Positions 22,638-36,802 are shown, numbered from the stretch's first letter. The stretch: DNA of 64,000 nt from Ramazzottius varieornatus (GCA_001949185.1 BDGG01000002.1:341783-405782); one strand, 5' to 3'. Translations and numbers: made by a program. The notes: generated from the letters alone by a model not told the origin.

Positions 22638-22801
22638 CGCTTCGAATCAAAACTTCGCTAAAGTCGCAAAGAAGTCTTACAGTACACAACCAGTTCACTT
22701 GTAGTAAGGTAAAGTAATGTATTGGTCACTACAGAAAAACACTGCGTTGCACGAAAATTCGTGAAAGATCAGGAGCACATCAGTCTCTTGGTTTTTAAAG
22801 T

Positions 22802-25800
22802 CTAAACAGTTTCCGGCCACTCCATCAGGTTTCCTGCAAGGTACAGACAATTAGGTTAGAAGGTTCGGAGTACCTTCGACCATAAAGCGGTGACCGAACT
22901 TACCCATATATAAATTCCAATAAAGTAAATTAAATATTAAGAAAACACCTGCAATCAGAGAAGCGGTTGTAGTTAGCTGTAAAAGAATGCGAACTGGAGT
23001 TGGTAGCTGGACATACAGGGAAAAAGTATCCGAGAAAAGAAGTCAATCTTCTTTGCGCGCTTCGAGGGTATGTGAACACGGCCACCAAAGCAACTCCGTT
23101 GTTTTGGTTGAGCAGTTCTGGGCTTGAGGTCATCGCTGTGCCCATTGGGATGAAGGTCCTTCCGTGACCCACCGAACATGCCACCAATATGGTTGACCAT
23201 CGTATGTCTGCGATTGGGCACACCACCGGCCTCCAGATCGGTGTCGGTCAGGTGGGGATTGCTGAGGAGCGTCTGGTGGTGATCATGGACGGCGCAGTGT
23301 CGCAATGAACCTTTGGTCCCTCGACCTGCGCGATTGCGACTGAGGTTACGCATGCGTAAGGTGTTGTTGGGGTCGTCGTCCAAGGCTGTCTCGTCAATCT
23401 CCACATGCATGTCGCCCTCGTAGTTGGGGTACTCCATCTCGTCCACACCGATGCCCATGTCGTTGCAGTCTGGGCAGTTGGTCTGGAAGGAGGCGCCACC
23501 TGCCTGTCGCGTCCCCGGCGTTCTCGATCGTTGTGATAGCAAGGGCTTCTGCAAGTAGAAAAAGCTATCTTCTGTCTACCGTCATCTTTTTGGACTCGAG
23601 GCTTACCATGGCATAAGCGGAAAGGTTGCGATCCGAGTCGAGAAGCTCGGTTTCCGCTGCATCGGCTAAGCGATTTCCGGTGCTGCTTGTGCGGTAGACA
23701 GGTGATCGTTGGGTTCTGCGTGCGCCGGAGGTTTGGTGCGTGCGATGATGGCCATACTGATCCAGTGACGTTTGGCTCATCTTTTTACTCCCCAGAGTTG
23801 CCGTCCCTTCATGAAGATGGAGGTGATTGGGTATGGAGGAGTGAAGATGACATGAGCAATGGAGATGGCTGGAGCCATTGCCGTTGCCGTTGCCATTGTG
23901 CTGCATGCCATCCTTCTCCTTCTTGTCCGCTTCGGCTTTCTTGTTGGCCGCTTCCTGCTTACGCTGCCAGGCTTTCTCCTTTTGTGACCAGTAATTTCTG
24001 CAACATCCATTAGGGGGTCCATCACATCAAAACACAGCACTTTGTGCACTGTCCCAATCCTCGACTTACACAAAGGCAAATTCAAGTAATGCACCAAAGA
24101 TGAATGTGATGCAAGTTCCTGTCCACACATCAATGGCTGCAAATGGATAGAGTCAATTTCACAGTCGGCCAGAAGTTTGACGGCAAGTCGACTGACCTTT
24201 GGTATAAGACACTGGCGGAAGCTGAGCATTGATACCAGACTGGGTGGTGGCCATTGTGAGCAAGGTGGTAACACCCAGGGAGACTCGCGCGGGCGTGGCT
24301 TCTGGATCCAGCCAGAACGACACCCAGGACACGAATATCAGCATGCACTACAATTTACACAAACAATATCCTTGATTACATTGCACTGTGGGGGTGGTGA
24401 CTCCGAAGTGCATCCGAGAGGAATTGGTGATCGAGAAGGCACGAGAATGGGCGTACCGTAGGGATGTACACTTGGACCAAGTAATAGGAAAACTCTCGTT
24501 GTAGGAAGAGCACAACTTTAAGGCAACTGAAAGAACCTACAAGCAAAAACAGGATGCTTTTTTTAGAACAAACGTAGATAAAAACTGTCAGATTAGAACT
24601 TGACACAGAGGCCTGAAGAATTGTACTGAGATATGAAGATTAGTGACCGGAATTCCCAAGGTGGACAAGGTAGTACCGGTAAGGTTTTCGCCAACAAGTG
24701 TTACCTGTGGCAGTAATGGAAGTACAGTATCCTGTCTTGATCCCTTCCAGCCGAAATCGCGGCATGGAGATATTTGCAAGCTGGACCGGCGAAGAGATTG
24801 CCTTCCAGAAGAACTCAATGTCGTCTGTCGTGTATCCGTCTGGGAATTTAGATTTAATCATCAACGAGATGATCCTGGTGACTTCTGGCAAGTGCTATTG
24901 TTGGCATAATTGAGTGAAGAACCTTACAGCTAGCCATGCGAATTTCACAGATCTGCCGGTCCATGGGGAAGAAGCGGAGGTCCATGGGGCAGGACAGCGT
25001 CAGTGACAATCTGCATGTAATAAAGAGTGCAGACGTTAACACTTGACTACGTTGGGCGTCAGCCAGAAAAGAGATAGGCAAAGAAACGGACCGAATGCTC
25101 ATCATAATGTCCCCGTTGGGATGGATGCGCAGGAAAACATCTACAGCGGGCAAAGAAGAAGAAGAAGAAGAAAGAGTTTCATTAAAAGCGCCGCGAGAGT
25201 GCAACAGTGAACTCGTTATACACTTGAGTGACCTTCAAGTTTCAAACGAAACGATTTGAGGAACCGGAGGCGGACAGACGAAAGACGCAAAATCGCTTTT
25301 TTTCACTGGCGTAGTTTTCGGTTGTCAAAGCTGGTAACGTGCGCCATTTGGAAACCCATCCTGTCCACTGTCTTCCCAAGTGGCGCACATTCTCAGTTTT
25401 ATTGGCCGGAAGCGTGTGCCACTTGGAACAAACAAATGTTTCACGTTTCGTTTGCCGGCTTTCCAAAAATCATTTTGTTGTTTGTATAGGAAAAGGCAGT
25501 TTCTTCTTACTGGGCACGAGGATATTGTGCAAATGGGCGGAACGTTCATTTTGGAAGAAGAGATCTGGCTTCCAGACTTTCTCCGGGTTAGGGAGGACCA
25601 GGTACTTGTGGTAGCCCCCGTCGTCGTAGGCTAAGCGGTCGTCGTTCCATTCTTCGCGGAACGTCAGTTGGGTCGAGTATTCCTGGTTAAGGGTAAAACA
25701 AACAGAAGAGGATTAGCATATGAGGACAGAATGGGCAAAAGTATTGGTTGTGTTATTGACATAACGTGAGGTCGTATGATTGCCTACAGTAAGTGAAGAG

Positions 25801-28480
25801 CCCATATCGAACTCATCCCTTTTTTACATGCAGGAGCAGTTCGCGGAAAAAAAGTATCAAGTGTCCTCCACTTGTCCGCGCTACTTACCATATTCAGATC
25901 GTCCACTTTGGAGATACTTCGAACAAGCAAGTTTACTTTGATAATGGCTGCTCCAGCTACAAAAAAAACCGTCCATATTAGACACGAAGGCGTTCCTCCG
26001 TCAAAGTTCCGCAAAAATTCGTCTCTGTTGACTTTTCGTGACCATGGTGGAATCTTTTTTTATTCGAAAATAATCTCTTCCGTTTCTCTGTGGGAGTCTA
26101 TGCTGGTGAAACTGGCAAAGCGCTAAAGAACCCAAGTGGAAAGCTTAGTGGAAAGACAGCGTTGGAGAAACGTGGCTGTAACCTCTCATGACATAAGCGA
26201 TTAATTTTGATGCCGGGCTGATTTGTTTATTTGGTGTATAAGCAAGTGATGTCCCGGAGGACTTTACCCTCAAAGACGCTTCATGCAATCACAGTCCATC
26301 CAGGCTTCGGCCGCCACCCACAATGAGGATGCTCGTTCGATGAAGCCGTGCTCACATTGGCGGACAGAAGGGCACATTTCGTCATCCGGACAATTGTGGC
26401 AAATGAAGTACCATGTCTTCCTCTATCATTATTGTCCACACACAGTTCCCCATCTAGATCAAACTTAATGCCCGTCCTCTATCGATCCCCACTCCGAGTT
26501 GGCCATCTAGGAACTAAAGCGGCCAGACTTCCAACAGTGGAATATGCAACCTCCTGGCAAAGTTTCTCTTTGACTATTCACTTTGCCTCTTAAACATCAT
26601 TAAAGAAGCTTCCAATGTGTACACATCTTTATGGGTGAATATGGAACTGGCTGACGTCAGGCGTCTTTCAGCTGATATGCTTGGGGTAATTGTTTCCCCT
26701 ATTGACCGAGCGCTTTATATTCATCAAGTCCCATCGATTATTTCATATTATCAAATGCGAAAAATCTTTCGACTCTTTTCTCTCCGAAAGTGTTTGCCTT
26801 TTACTGCTGCGAACAGAATGCCATAGAAGCATTTCAAGTAGCGAATTTCCCATCAATCAAAAGTCAAGTAGAAAGTATGTAGATTTATGATACTTTCAGC
26901 AAGTGTAAATTACGAAATACCATTAGCATTACGCTCCATCCAACGATGAGCTGGAGAGTTCTTCATTGCTGGAATGGTTTCATGCATGGTCAACTTTCCC
27001 TGATATGACGGTATATCATGACATTGTCGAGGAAGGGAGGGATGATGTAAAGTAATAAAGAGATACATGACGGAAGATGGTGGCGAAATATTGTGACATG
27101 CATGTGCCAGCCCAACAATGAAAAGTGGGTTCCCCGCACTATCACTGGCGATGACGTAGGTTTGAACTGGAGTAATGGGCGCTCGTGACCAGGAAGATGC
27201 TTCTTTGTTTGATGTGGCTACACAAAAAAAGGGATGTGTGCATGCAGGGCATGCTCCGGCCTCTCCATGTCAAGCAGCGGAAGCAACTTGTCCACCTCGC
27301 AAAACGCGGAAAATAGCGCGCTGATGAGCCCACCGAAGCCAGTGCAAGGCTTCAACGTTGCCATCCTCGCAAATATTGTCACTAACATCCGTCATCGCTT
27401 CAGTGCCAACTTCGCCTCTTCCCTTGCATCCCGACGGCGTTTTCGTCTTGACAGATAAATTACCATACATGATGCTTCTTCGGTTTTTTCCTGTCAGCCT
27501 TCCCAGCTTATTTTCATGTATTGGGGGATGCTTTCTCATTCCTCCTACCTACGTACTGCAGTCAGATAAGCGGTTTCTAGCGCGGAAAAGGACACCCCGT
27601 AGGAGAAAGTAAGATTTGCTTCCCAAGTGGCGCATGTGCAGACCAAAAACGCTGACAACGTGCGCCACTTGGGAAAACCAGTTTCCACAAGGTTGTCTTT
27701 GTAAATGGCGCACTGTCCCAGCCAAATACATTAAAACTTGCGCCAGTTGGGCAACAATTGGGTGACATCATTGAGATTTTGACGACGCTTCATTTCAAGA
27801 ACCAGTGGCCTTGCAAGGCTCGGGATTACTTCCTGACGTAACCGTATGACAGGCCGACAGAACCTTGGGCCTGTTTAGTGCAAGAAGATTACGGATTTGA
27901 GCGGATCAGTCATGTGTTATTGGTGGTTCAAGTTTCGGTTTGCTGAAAGCATGGCGGGAAACTTGCCTGTGCCATTGACGTTAGTCTTGGGACGGAGTTT
28001 GTTATCATATCCATGTTCCAGTAGCATATCCAATATTTCCTTCTCCGAGAATATCTGTCCGCCGTGTCGGCCATCACTACGAGCACAAACAGGTTATCAC
28101 GTTGCAGTAGCAGCATTGGCGCATAGCTCTACAGTAGCCTAACGTGATTTCCGCTTCTAATTTTGGCCGATTGTTCGTCAGCAAACATTCTACAACCTGA
28201 CTTGGTTAAGCTCCTTCCGCCCACTCTATCCAGATACCGGCGTCTTTGATGACGTTGGAGAGAGGGAGAGACAGAGAGAAAATGAGGTTTATTCTTACCG
28301 CCCGCGAATTTTGGTCTGTGCCGCCACATTTGAGCAAGGGTTCAGTCTGAGAAGGAGCTCGAGCAGCAAGAGGTATTGCAGCAGCCGCAATACTTGTTTC
28401 CACCTAGTCGAAGAGTATCTCCTGGCCAAAGTCGTCTCGTTCCTCTGTGCAAAGTGTGATGCGGCGACATCGTCCTGCAT
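22802..28480 (-). CDS. Glutamate-gated chloride channel subunit (GluCl)
   Basis: Inhibitory ligand-gated chloride channel of nerve or muscle membrane, 698 aa, 14 exons in transcript order: 28480-28299, 28076-27967, 25956-25889, 25682-25511, 25140-25092, 25010-24928, 24839-24705, 24536-24457, 24347-24197, 24136-24070, 23997-23607, 23548-23017, 22948-22904, 22833-22802. A leader near residues 27-50 precedes [12 protein letters not shown]. The glutamate-contacting arginines are present in LLVRSISK and LTFREEW. The Cys-loop is C201-C215, with a second disulfide pair at C260/C271. TM2 follows [13 protein letters not shown] and continues into [14 protein letters not shown]3 starts DVWTG, whose glycine aligns with the position tied to ivermectin sensitivity in this family. 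The M3-M4 loop is about 300 residues, far longer than usual. It includes a Lys/Glu helix, a histidine-rich stretch (HLHCSCHLH) and acidic segments. TM4 is [19 protein letters not shown]. Intron 2 is 2 kb and uses a GC donor. Exons 1-2 are slightly less certain than the rest. Confidence 0.95.
25149..25171. repeat. GAA/TTC microsatellite beside a GluCl splice acceptor
   Basis: A short (GAA)n run on the plus strand. On the coding strand it is (TTC)n and forms the polypyrimidine tract a few bases before the exon that starts at 25140. Confidence 0.6.
25337..25431. repeat. Palindromic repeat copy in a GluCl intron
   Basis: ACGTGCGCCATTTGG is followed by CCAAGTGGCGCACA and then GTGTGCCACTTGG, that is one and a half hairpin units. 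It lies within the intron 25141-25510. Confidence 0.75.
27621..27752. repeat. Dual-hairpin palindromic repeat in GluCl intron 2
   Basis: The best-preserved two-hairpin copy: CCAAGTGGCGCATG to CGTGCGCCACTTGGG, spacer with AGGTTGTCTTTG, then AAATGGCGCACT to TTGCGCCAGTTGGG. It lies inside the 2 kb intron 25957-27966. Confidence 0.85.
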
Positions 28481-31400
28481 CGTTTCTTTCAGCCCACGCT
28501 GGGGCTGATCACTGTGTGCGAGGCAGCCACATCGGCCCTGAGGAGCTGCTGCTGGAGCTGAAGCTGAAGCTGGCCGACCAACCGACCGTGTTACCCATCA
28601 CAACACTTCACAAGGCGACCAACCATGACCAAATACCCCGCTCGATCTTTCCCATCCACCCTGCAACACCACAGACAAGGTTAGACCCATGCACAAAACG
28701 TCCGATACAACATCCCCCCAGCTACACTATATCCCGCTTTGTTTGTGACGAAATTATGCCTTCTATATCATAGCATGCTACTAAGCCCCACCCTTTCTCA
28801 GGGCGGTTTTTCCTACGGAAAACTAAAGATACGGAGAAAAAGGTCAGGAAATTTTCAAGGACTATTGCTCGGAACGATCTTCCGGGTCGATCGCTGCGGC
28901 TCATCTGCTATCAGTACTTTGTTGCATCTCCACGACGCTGCTTAAATAGGATTACAAGTCGATTTGCTTTTAAGGCGCTGCAGGCTAAATCGGAGCACCC
29001 TTCCATGCTCCTTTGGTGCCTAGTCCGGTGAATCGGTCTAGAGCCCCGAAAACCCCGGCCAGAATTTCCGGAAGCATTTATGCCACGCAGGCACGACTTA
29101 CCTGCAATCTGATTCTTGATGGGACAAGAATATCCGGACAAGATATCTCGGGATTGATCAGCGATGGGAAAACGCCACAAAGAACCCAGCAAATTATGAG
29201 CATTGACTTCACCTTGCTTGCTATAGCCTGGTTTGCCGTTCAGGCCGATGAAAGAGCAATAGTCGGGCAGAGAGGGAAAAGGCCGTTACTGTTGGTCACG
29301 ACTGCGGTGTTGCCGGGAAAAAGAGCCAGCTGGGTCCACAGCAGCAGCTGTCGCCCAAGCAGAATGTGCACTGGCAGACGTGCTACTTCAGACACGACCG
29401 TAGCAGTCTGCTCAGTATGACCCACACTGGAAGTTTGAAGGCGCACTAAAGTTCATCTCTCCAGTTCCGTGGCGCACTTTTCCCCCACTCGGTCTGCGCA
29501 TGCATATAAAGTGCAAAATCAACGAGCTGCGCTAGCACTGCCACCCCCCAAAAAGATCGTCAAAGGAAGAAGGAACAAGATGGGTCGCAGGACGGGTTTT
29601 CCAGGAGACAGGCAGTCTTTTGGCCCAGTGCAAAAATCGATGGCATTTCTTTCCTCATGATCACTTCACTACTTAACAACACTGCCATGTAGTATGGTGT
29701 AAAAGCTGGCGGCCGGCCTTCCATCCATCCATCTTTCCTTCAGCCATTTTCTTCTGGCGCCACAAACTATCTTGTCTGTGTACTTTGGAGGAGTACGCGC
29801 CGCGCGTGTGGATGCAGTGTTAACTGTCCATATTACGTCGGAAAGATCGCGGCAAATGACTTGCTAGCTGTAGCCCTCGATCTTCCATGTTTGCCCTGGC
29901 CGTTTGCTTGGCCAAACATTGTTCCAGTTAGCAGCCTCCATCGTCTTGCCCGCATCTCTGCCTCCTTTGCCCAAGGACCAGTCAAATTGCGGGAAAAGCG
30001 TCTAAGGTTCCTCGCGGCACAACACGTCTCATCACTAGTCGCCCATCAGGAAAAGCACTAAACAAATACTCTCTACAAAGTTTGTGCGCAGGCGCAACGT
30101 CTCCTATACGTACAAAGTCTCACAATACACATCTCTAGCGCCACATTTTACAGAGACTTCCCCGCGCTATCAAATTGTAAAAATCTGGCCTGCTTTAGGA
30201 TGACGACGTACTCTTCAGTCTATGCTGTAGGCTAGCTCCTTCGAAATGCGCGGGCTGTCGCACATCTCGATTTCTGGCCACTTTTCCACCGGGCAACCTA
30301 CCGCCTTTTTGAAACACAGCCTAGCTGTTGGACAGATGGTCCGACATTCCTGCTTTTTAACCGTGCAACATCGTGGACCTATTAGCTTATGCCTGGGGGT
30401 CCTAGGCTTTTATTTGGTAGTGAGGGGGCAGAGGCAAGAGTGAGAGGTCATCATGGATGGAACGGCGCAGAGCTGGCAACCTGAAGAGCGACAAATGGCA
30501 ATTGCATTTGATGAATGGTAGTGGCACTTTACTCGGCCATTTCCCTCTTGATATTCCACACGATGCAGCTCCCGTTACTTCGTTGCCCTATACCAAATAC
30601 ACAAACGCTGGTCCCCCACTAACCATATATCCCCTCATTAAACTCCAGATAGGACAATCTGGCCCTACTAACTATATCCGACGACTTGTCCACCATTGCA
30701 CATTCCAGCTTAATGACGCCAAGCCGAAAAAAGCTCCGACGGCGCAACCCCCGCTAATTTCAACAACATCCGATATGCCTGTCAGCTGAGCTCCGGAATG
30801 CATAACTGCCAGCGGCCCTGCCCGTAACCTGAGCTCTAGCCGCCTTCACCCATAAGCAACGCTTAATAATGCAGCGTGCCCATAAGCTCCTTTAATAACT
30901 CTATCCTGGATCTGTCACAATCTGCCAACACACTCCTCATCTTCAACTACTCACACCAAGCTCTGACCAAAAAGCCCTTCACTGTCAGATCCCGCCAATG
31001 GTATCCGTCCCTAGTCAGGTAAAGTCAACTCATGTCGTCTGCCCGGGTGGACTCGCGCATCAGCGGAAAAATCAATGCAAGTCAGCAAAGCCTTTTGCCC
31101 ATAAAAAAAATCCTATCCACAGTTAAAGTGTCTCGACGAGACGGTAGGGGTGTTTAGGAGGATAATGCCCCCGTGCGACATGTCTGACACGTCCATCAAT
31201 CTCTGGTGGATACAAGCAGCGCACTTTGATGTCATGATTGAGGGGGTTTGCATTGCCAAAGGTCGCGGCTCATGTGACTAAAGTGCCCTGCTGAAAGTGC
31301 GGCCTATGCATTATTGATACATGGGAGAAGAGGCTGTGACGTCAGTGACAGTGATTTATGTGGGGAAACTGTGGTGGTGAGCCCTTTTGGAATATTCAGG

Positions 31401-34400
31401 GCGGAGTGGCTGGTGAGGAAAGCAGGAGCCACGTAGGAATACGGTAACCATGAAGATCAATGCGCCACTTGTCAAGAAGTGCAAAAGGCTTTCGCTTGCT
31501 CCACTCAAGAAAAGTGCATGGCCTGCCATTATTAATGGTGCCCATTGCCACTTTTTTTGTCCAGTCCATTTCCTTCTTCCACCCAGGCACCCTCTGTACC
31601 TACAGCGAGACGGTGGGAGGAACGTGTACCCAAAGACAGAGCCCAGAAAGGTTGCACTTTCCTTCTTCGGCTTTCTTTTCCAACTACAGTATATGCATGG
31701 ACACTACCACTTCTTCATGTGCCATCGACATTTGTCTGTGATGCAGAGTACTCTAGCGCGAAGATGCTTTGTAAAGAAAGCTTATGGGGAGGGGGAGGCG
31801 TAGTTTTGCTTAGAGAATTACATAAGATTATCAATGCATATTTATACTTGTAGTGAAGTGGATGGCAGGGCTTAAGCAGTTTGCAGTTTTAGTTTGCAGT
31901 AGTCGAGTATGCACGGTTTTGGTAGGGTTGGTTGGTCGAAGGATATTTCTTGAGTACGGATGATTGGTGGCGACAGGCAGGAAACCTAGCAAGTAATGCC
32001 CCAAGTGCTATAATCGCCTGATTGCGTGACGTGACATCTACCGTTTGCCCTACAACGACGGCACCAAAGTCAGCTTCTGACAACCAGCCAAACCACAAGA
32101 AGGTCTTACAGTGTCAGACGCCCCGCTCCTCCTTTCCAGCCGGCAGTTTGCTATATCGAAAGCCGTTGTTCGTTGATACAAAGTTTACTGTAAAGTCCGC
32201 TGCTGTCCCAAGATTGGAAGGAAAGCAGCCTTGAGAAGAAGAGCAAGGAGTGAGTGTACCGAGTCAACTTGACGGGGGGAAGGCAGCTTTGTCAGTCACC
32301 TTTCCATCCGTTGACCTCGGTCTTTTCAAGGTGCTTTGCCGATGACAAAGGCCAGTATTCAGTCCCGTCCACTGCGTGCAACCATATTTGAGATGTAGTG
32401 ACGGTTCAGGGACTTTAGGCATAGGGGCGCTCTTGGTATATAAAGTCTAGCAGCTGAGCTATGGCAGCCCGTGCACAGCGGAAATCTTACCGGATGTGGA
32501 TCCTTATCCGGCGGTAATTATGATCACCCCTTTACAGACATTTCGTTGGCACATCGGCCCACGCTGATCGACTGGCCTGTATATCACATAAGCCCTCGGC
32601 GGCCAACACGCTGTCCTCCTTCTTTCGTAATTACCCCTCTGCTACCAACCTCACAAAACCCATCTCATATATATCTTCTTGTCCATCACATGAAACCTGG
32701 AGATGACCCGCGGGGCATGATGCCTGACAAAAACAGCATCCTCCGAACAAGACATATTGTCGCAGGCAAACTATGCAGGCGTTTAAGTTCGTGCCCTTGA
32801 TGGGTCGATGATTTGCATAGGTTACTATGCTATCTCTTCTCTTTTGCTGTAGCCATCGGTATTCGATTCAGCACGTGGTCGGCTATTTTACCAGCAACAT
32901 TGGCTCTTTCTCTTAGGCGGGCTGTACAGGTAAACGAAGGCTGGTTACAGGGCCAGTTTTCCCATTCTCCCATGGGGTCTTCGATTTTTGATAAGCGCCA
33001 ACTCTCAATCCAACTTACAGGCAATCGATTAATTATCTGCCGTGTAAACTGACAAGCCTTTTCATGGTCTCTTCCGCAGCCAACTCCGTCATCAAAGCCG
33101 CAATTAAGGCCATTGTGTCGACCTGCCGCCAATATTTGCCCCCTTCAAACGGCTTGAAGATGCCTCATATTCAGCTGCTCTTTCACTGCAAAAAAGCGCC
33201 TCAAGTTCGCAGTGTACACACTCGATTATACCATGTCCGACTTGCTTGAAGTTATGCGAGAATGACCAAAGAAAAAGAAGGGTACAGCGGCCTGCATCCC
33301 CTGCGTTTGCAGGCAACGTTTGCTTGCGTTATTGAAAAAGTTTCGGATTTTGACCACTAGGCCAAATGTCGGTTACCTTTGGCTACGACTATTTCAAGCC
33401 TTTTGCCCATTCACGACTATTTCATGCAGGTCCAAATTGTGCAGTTGGCCAGCAGTTAAGAAATATTGATTGTTACAAAAACAACATGCAGCTGCCTGTC
33501 GTCGACATGTCGTGAGGGGAATGGCAAAAGAGTTGAGCTGGGCACAATCCCCTCTCTTCCATCCTGCAGATCCTGGGCTTTGTCCTGGCGGTTAGCCAGC
33601 GCCTCACAGTGGGATAATGGTGAAACTGGGTTACGCCACAGGACTTTTCGGCGGGCCGCTCTCCGGCCTTTCGGAGATAACGAAAGAGAAAAAAACCATC
33701 GCATGGCTAAGCGCAATGCAATATGCGTAATTGCCTATAGACCAACCAGCGCATAAAAACAAAGCGTGAGGCGCGCGTCCTCAGCGGCATATGAGACAGC
33801 AAGCGTAAGCCCACGTCTGGCAAGATGAGAAAAAACCATCCGAGCGACAGCTGGTTAGAGCGACGTCGAAACGGACATATGTAGGTGGCGGTATCCATGA
33901 TCGATAGCACAGGTAGAAGATATGCGAAGGTTGCAAATCGTCAGGACTTTCAGGCCTATTCCTGTCCTCATCCATAGGCTTACAGGCAGCACTTCACACC
34001 TGCATCATCACAAACCAGAGCTGACGTTAGCACAATGCAGCAAGGAGCAGGGTGGACGTCTGCCGTTTTTGACCAGAAATCAGCAGTGTCGCCAATTTGT
34101 AAGCCACCCTCGTTTGATTAGCGCCAATTTGGCTTTCATCGTCAGTGCCATCCCATTGAAAATGCATGGCAGATCCATACATGGCATATTCCTCGTCCTA
34201 TGCATAAATGATTTCGTTGGCTTGGCCGCGGTTCCACGATTACGAGGACGAAAGGTGTCGGTGTTTTTGAGCTGACGATGAGACCGTCGGGTTCTTCAGG
34301 GCAAGTTACAGACTTAAAAGTCGCCAAGTGACAATGTTTGCACGGTGTAATCCCTTGAAAGACAATGTTGGTCGCCAGCTTGTCAAAGCCAAAGTCGAAG

Positions 34401-36802
34401 CTATTTTTGGCGCGTGGCGAAACGTCATTTTCGTCGTTACTGATCAATTAGGGTTCTGGCTGTGAGGGTCTTTACGGTTCCTGACAGCCATTCTAGGCCA
34501 GGTCAGATTGAAATTCCTTGGCATCAAATTGTAGTAGGCTGCTTTTGAACATTGACCCACGCAACTTGCCATTGACTCGAATCGAAGCTGATCTCTTCCA
34601 CCCAAGTCATAGCTGATACTGTTGGGCAGCCAGCGGCAAGGAACGTCCTGTCTTACCTGTCGACTAATGTTGAAGGCCAATCCAAGTACTCTGTCCTCTG
34701 CCAAAATTTCCCACATACACCACTGACAGATGAAATTTCCACTGAGAATAAAGTAAGAAGCGAAACAGTGCAGAAGATATTATGGGAAAATATGCAGCAG
34801 GAAGGAGGAATAATATATATGGTGCGGATGATGAAGTTTCCCCCTAGGCAAATGGCAATGCTGAGGAAGGACGAAAAACAGCTGATGAAGAGTGGCTGAA
34901 CGGAGGTTATAGCTTGTTGTCAGTGGAAGAGAAGACTGACAGGCATATAAGTAAGCTAGATGTAGTGGAGAGATATGGCCGGGATGGATCAGGAAGAGGC
35001 ACCTAGTCTAAAGTGCCTCTATCGTTATAGCGCTGTCACATGGCGCAGCAGTATATCCACTTTGGCACACAGACAAAAAACAGGGAAGCGGAGAGGAGTC
35101 TATGGAGCAATCGAGCTGTCGACCCTTATAACGTGACAGTCTCCAGTTGAACTTTCTGTTCGTCGACCATTTCCCTCACCTTTCTCGACTATGGACTATG
35201 GAGGCATCAGAACATGAACACCGTTGGACTATGGAGGCATCAGCCTCCTTCTTGAAGATTGAGGCGGAAAATGGGATATATGCTTGTTGCCGAGCTGGAG
35301 AGAAGAGGTATGGGTAGGCGGGAATTAAAGGAGATACTGTCGACAGAAGGGCTCATGATCATCGGCACTGCGGAAGCTATTAACTTGTGAAGTGGCGTAA
35401 TAACGTTGAGCGGCGACAAATGTCTTGGCTACCATCTTCAGCTCAAGACTCTGAAGCTCTGGCAGGCCGCTAAATCAACGAGCCAAGATGCATAAACACA
35501 CGCAGACTCAATCGTCTGCATCTCCCTCTTTCTCTCTTCCCTTTCAGCAGTATTTACGGGATAATATGTTCATTTCATCACACAGCACACGCCAACGACT
35601 ACACGGATGAAATATGAAGAATATCATCCATGCCCTACACGCTACAGCCAGGCATCATCCCCTGTAAGCTAGCTATCATTGAAGAGCCCGATTAAGCCCT
35701 GGTGTCAACGCTACGCTGCATCCGTGATTGAAGGTGTGCTTTAATTCCTCTATCCTCTCCTGTGCCGCTAGCTTCTGTCAATTGAATTAGTTCGATAGTG
35801 GCTGCAGCCTAGTCACCAGGGAATATGACCGCCAGCCAGCCAGTCAGCTCCAGCCAATGTTGTTTTTGCTCCGGCTGTTGTAGTGGGTTTTTCTTGGTTG
35901 ACGAGGAATTTGACTAATGTTTGTGGTATGGTCGAGTGCAACATGCCAATGGAAGGAAGGAATGCGCTCGATATTTCTTCTTGTAGCGTAACTTGCCATC
36001 ATTGACGTGCAGGCTGGGGTATCTGCCGTACGTACTGCAAGGTCCACGGACAGCCTCAACGTTGGCGGCCTGTAAGAGGTCGCCCATTTGGACGGCGCAG
36101 TATAAACTGCACTGCTGGCGGTCTTTTGTGGTCGAAGGAGGAACTGATTATACTTGTATAAAGTTGAGCAGACAAGGGGCCAGAGGGGAGTTATGGATTG
36201 GCCCTCGGTACAAAGGACGCTCGGTCGGGGTGAGCGGACCATGCAGCTCCAACTCTCCATCCAATGTTGATTTATCTCTTCAATAGAGTGAGTGCACATG
36301 CATAGACTTTATATGCAGCCGAACTGCCACTCCTACCTGCCTCCCCATCCGCACTATATCCAACCCTCACAGCTTCTGCCTCGCTTGGCGGCAGCACCGT
36401 ACAAGGCCATTGCAGAAATAAAGTTCAACTCCTACTGCTATGATGGCCCACCCCATTAAATTCCCTTTCATATTGTTTGATGCAGTTTGTTACGGAAGGG
36501 TTCAGTGATAATACATCTCATGATATCATATAAAATTTGCATTGGCAAAAGTGCAAGTATAACATTGAACGCGTGCTATTGCGACTAGAATGAAATTAGC
36601 AGAGGTGGACAGTATAATGTATGCAGCTTGCAGTGTAAACAATGAATGCTCAAATCCGACGCGGCTACTTTCACCGAAATTACGCTACTACTTGTTCCTT
36701 TGCAAAAGAAGCCAGGGGTGACATATCGCTAGCGAGATCAAAGATGTGCAGTTTGTTAGCTATAGACAAGGACTATTTGCCGTGGACCTCGTCCATCCCC
36801 CT
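28481..36802. other. Gene-poor stretch of 8.3 kb
   Basis: This holds the 5' flank of GluCl at the left and the 3' flank of calsyntenin at the right. No frame on either strand resembles a known protein; the longest (35844-36299 minus, 151 codons) has biased, non-domain composition. Weak single arms of the palindromic repeat occur near 29440-29482 and 31461-31475. A short direct repeat with the unit GGACTATGGAGGCATCAG occurs twice near 35190-35245. No tRNA, transposase or microRNA is recognised by eye. Confidence 0.5.

Noticed and set aside
25984-26055. Possible extra GluCl exon encoding [11 protein letters not shown]
   Set aside because: The exon at 27967-28076 gives a better family match ([12 protein letters not shown]) with the right phase, and this one lacks a credible acceptor.
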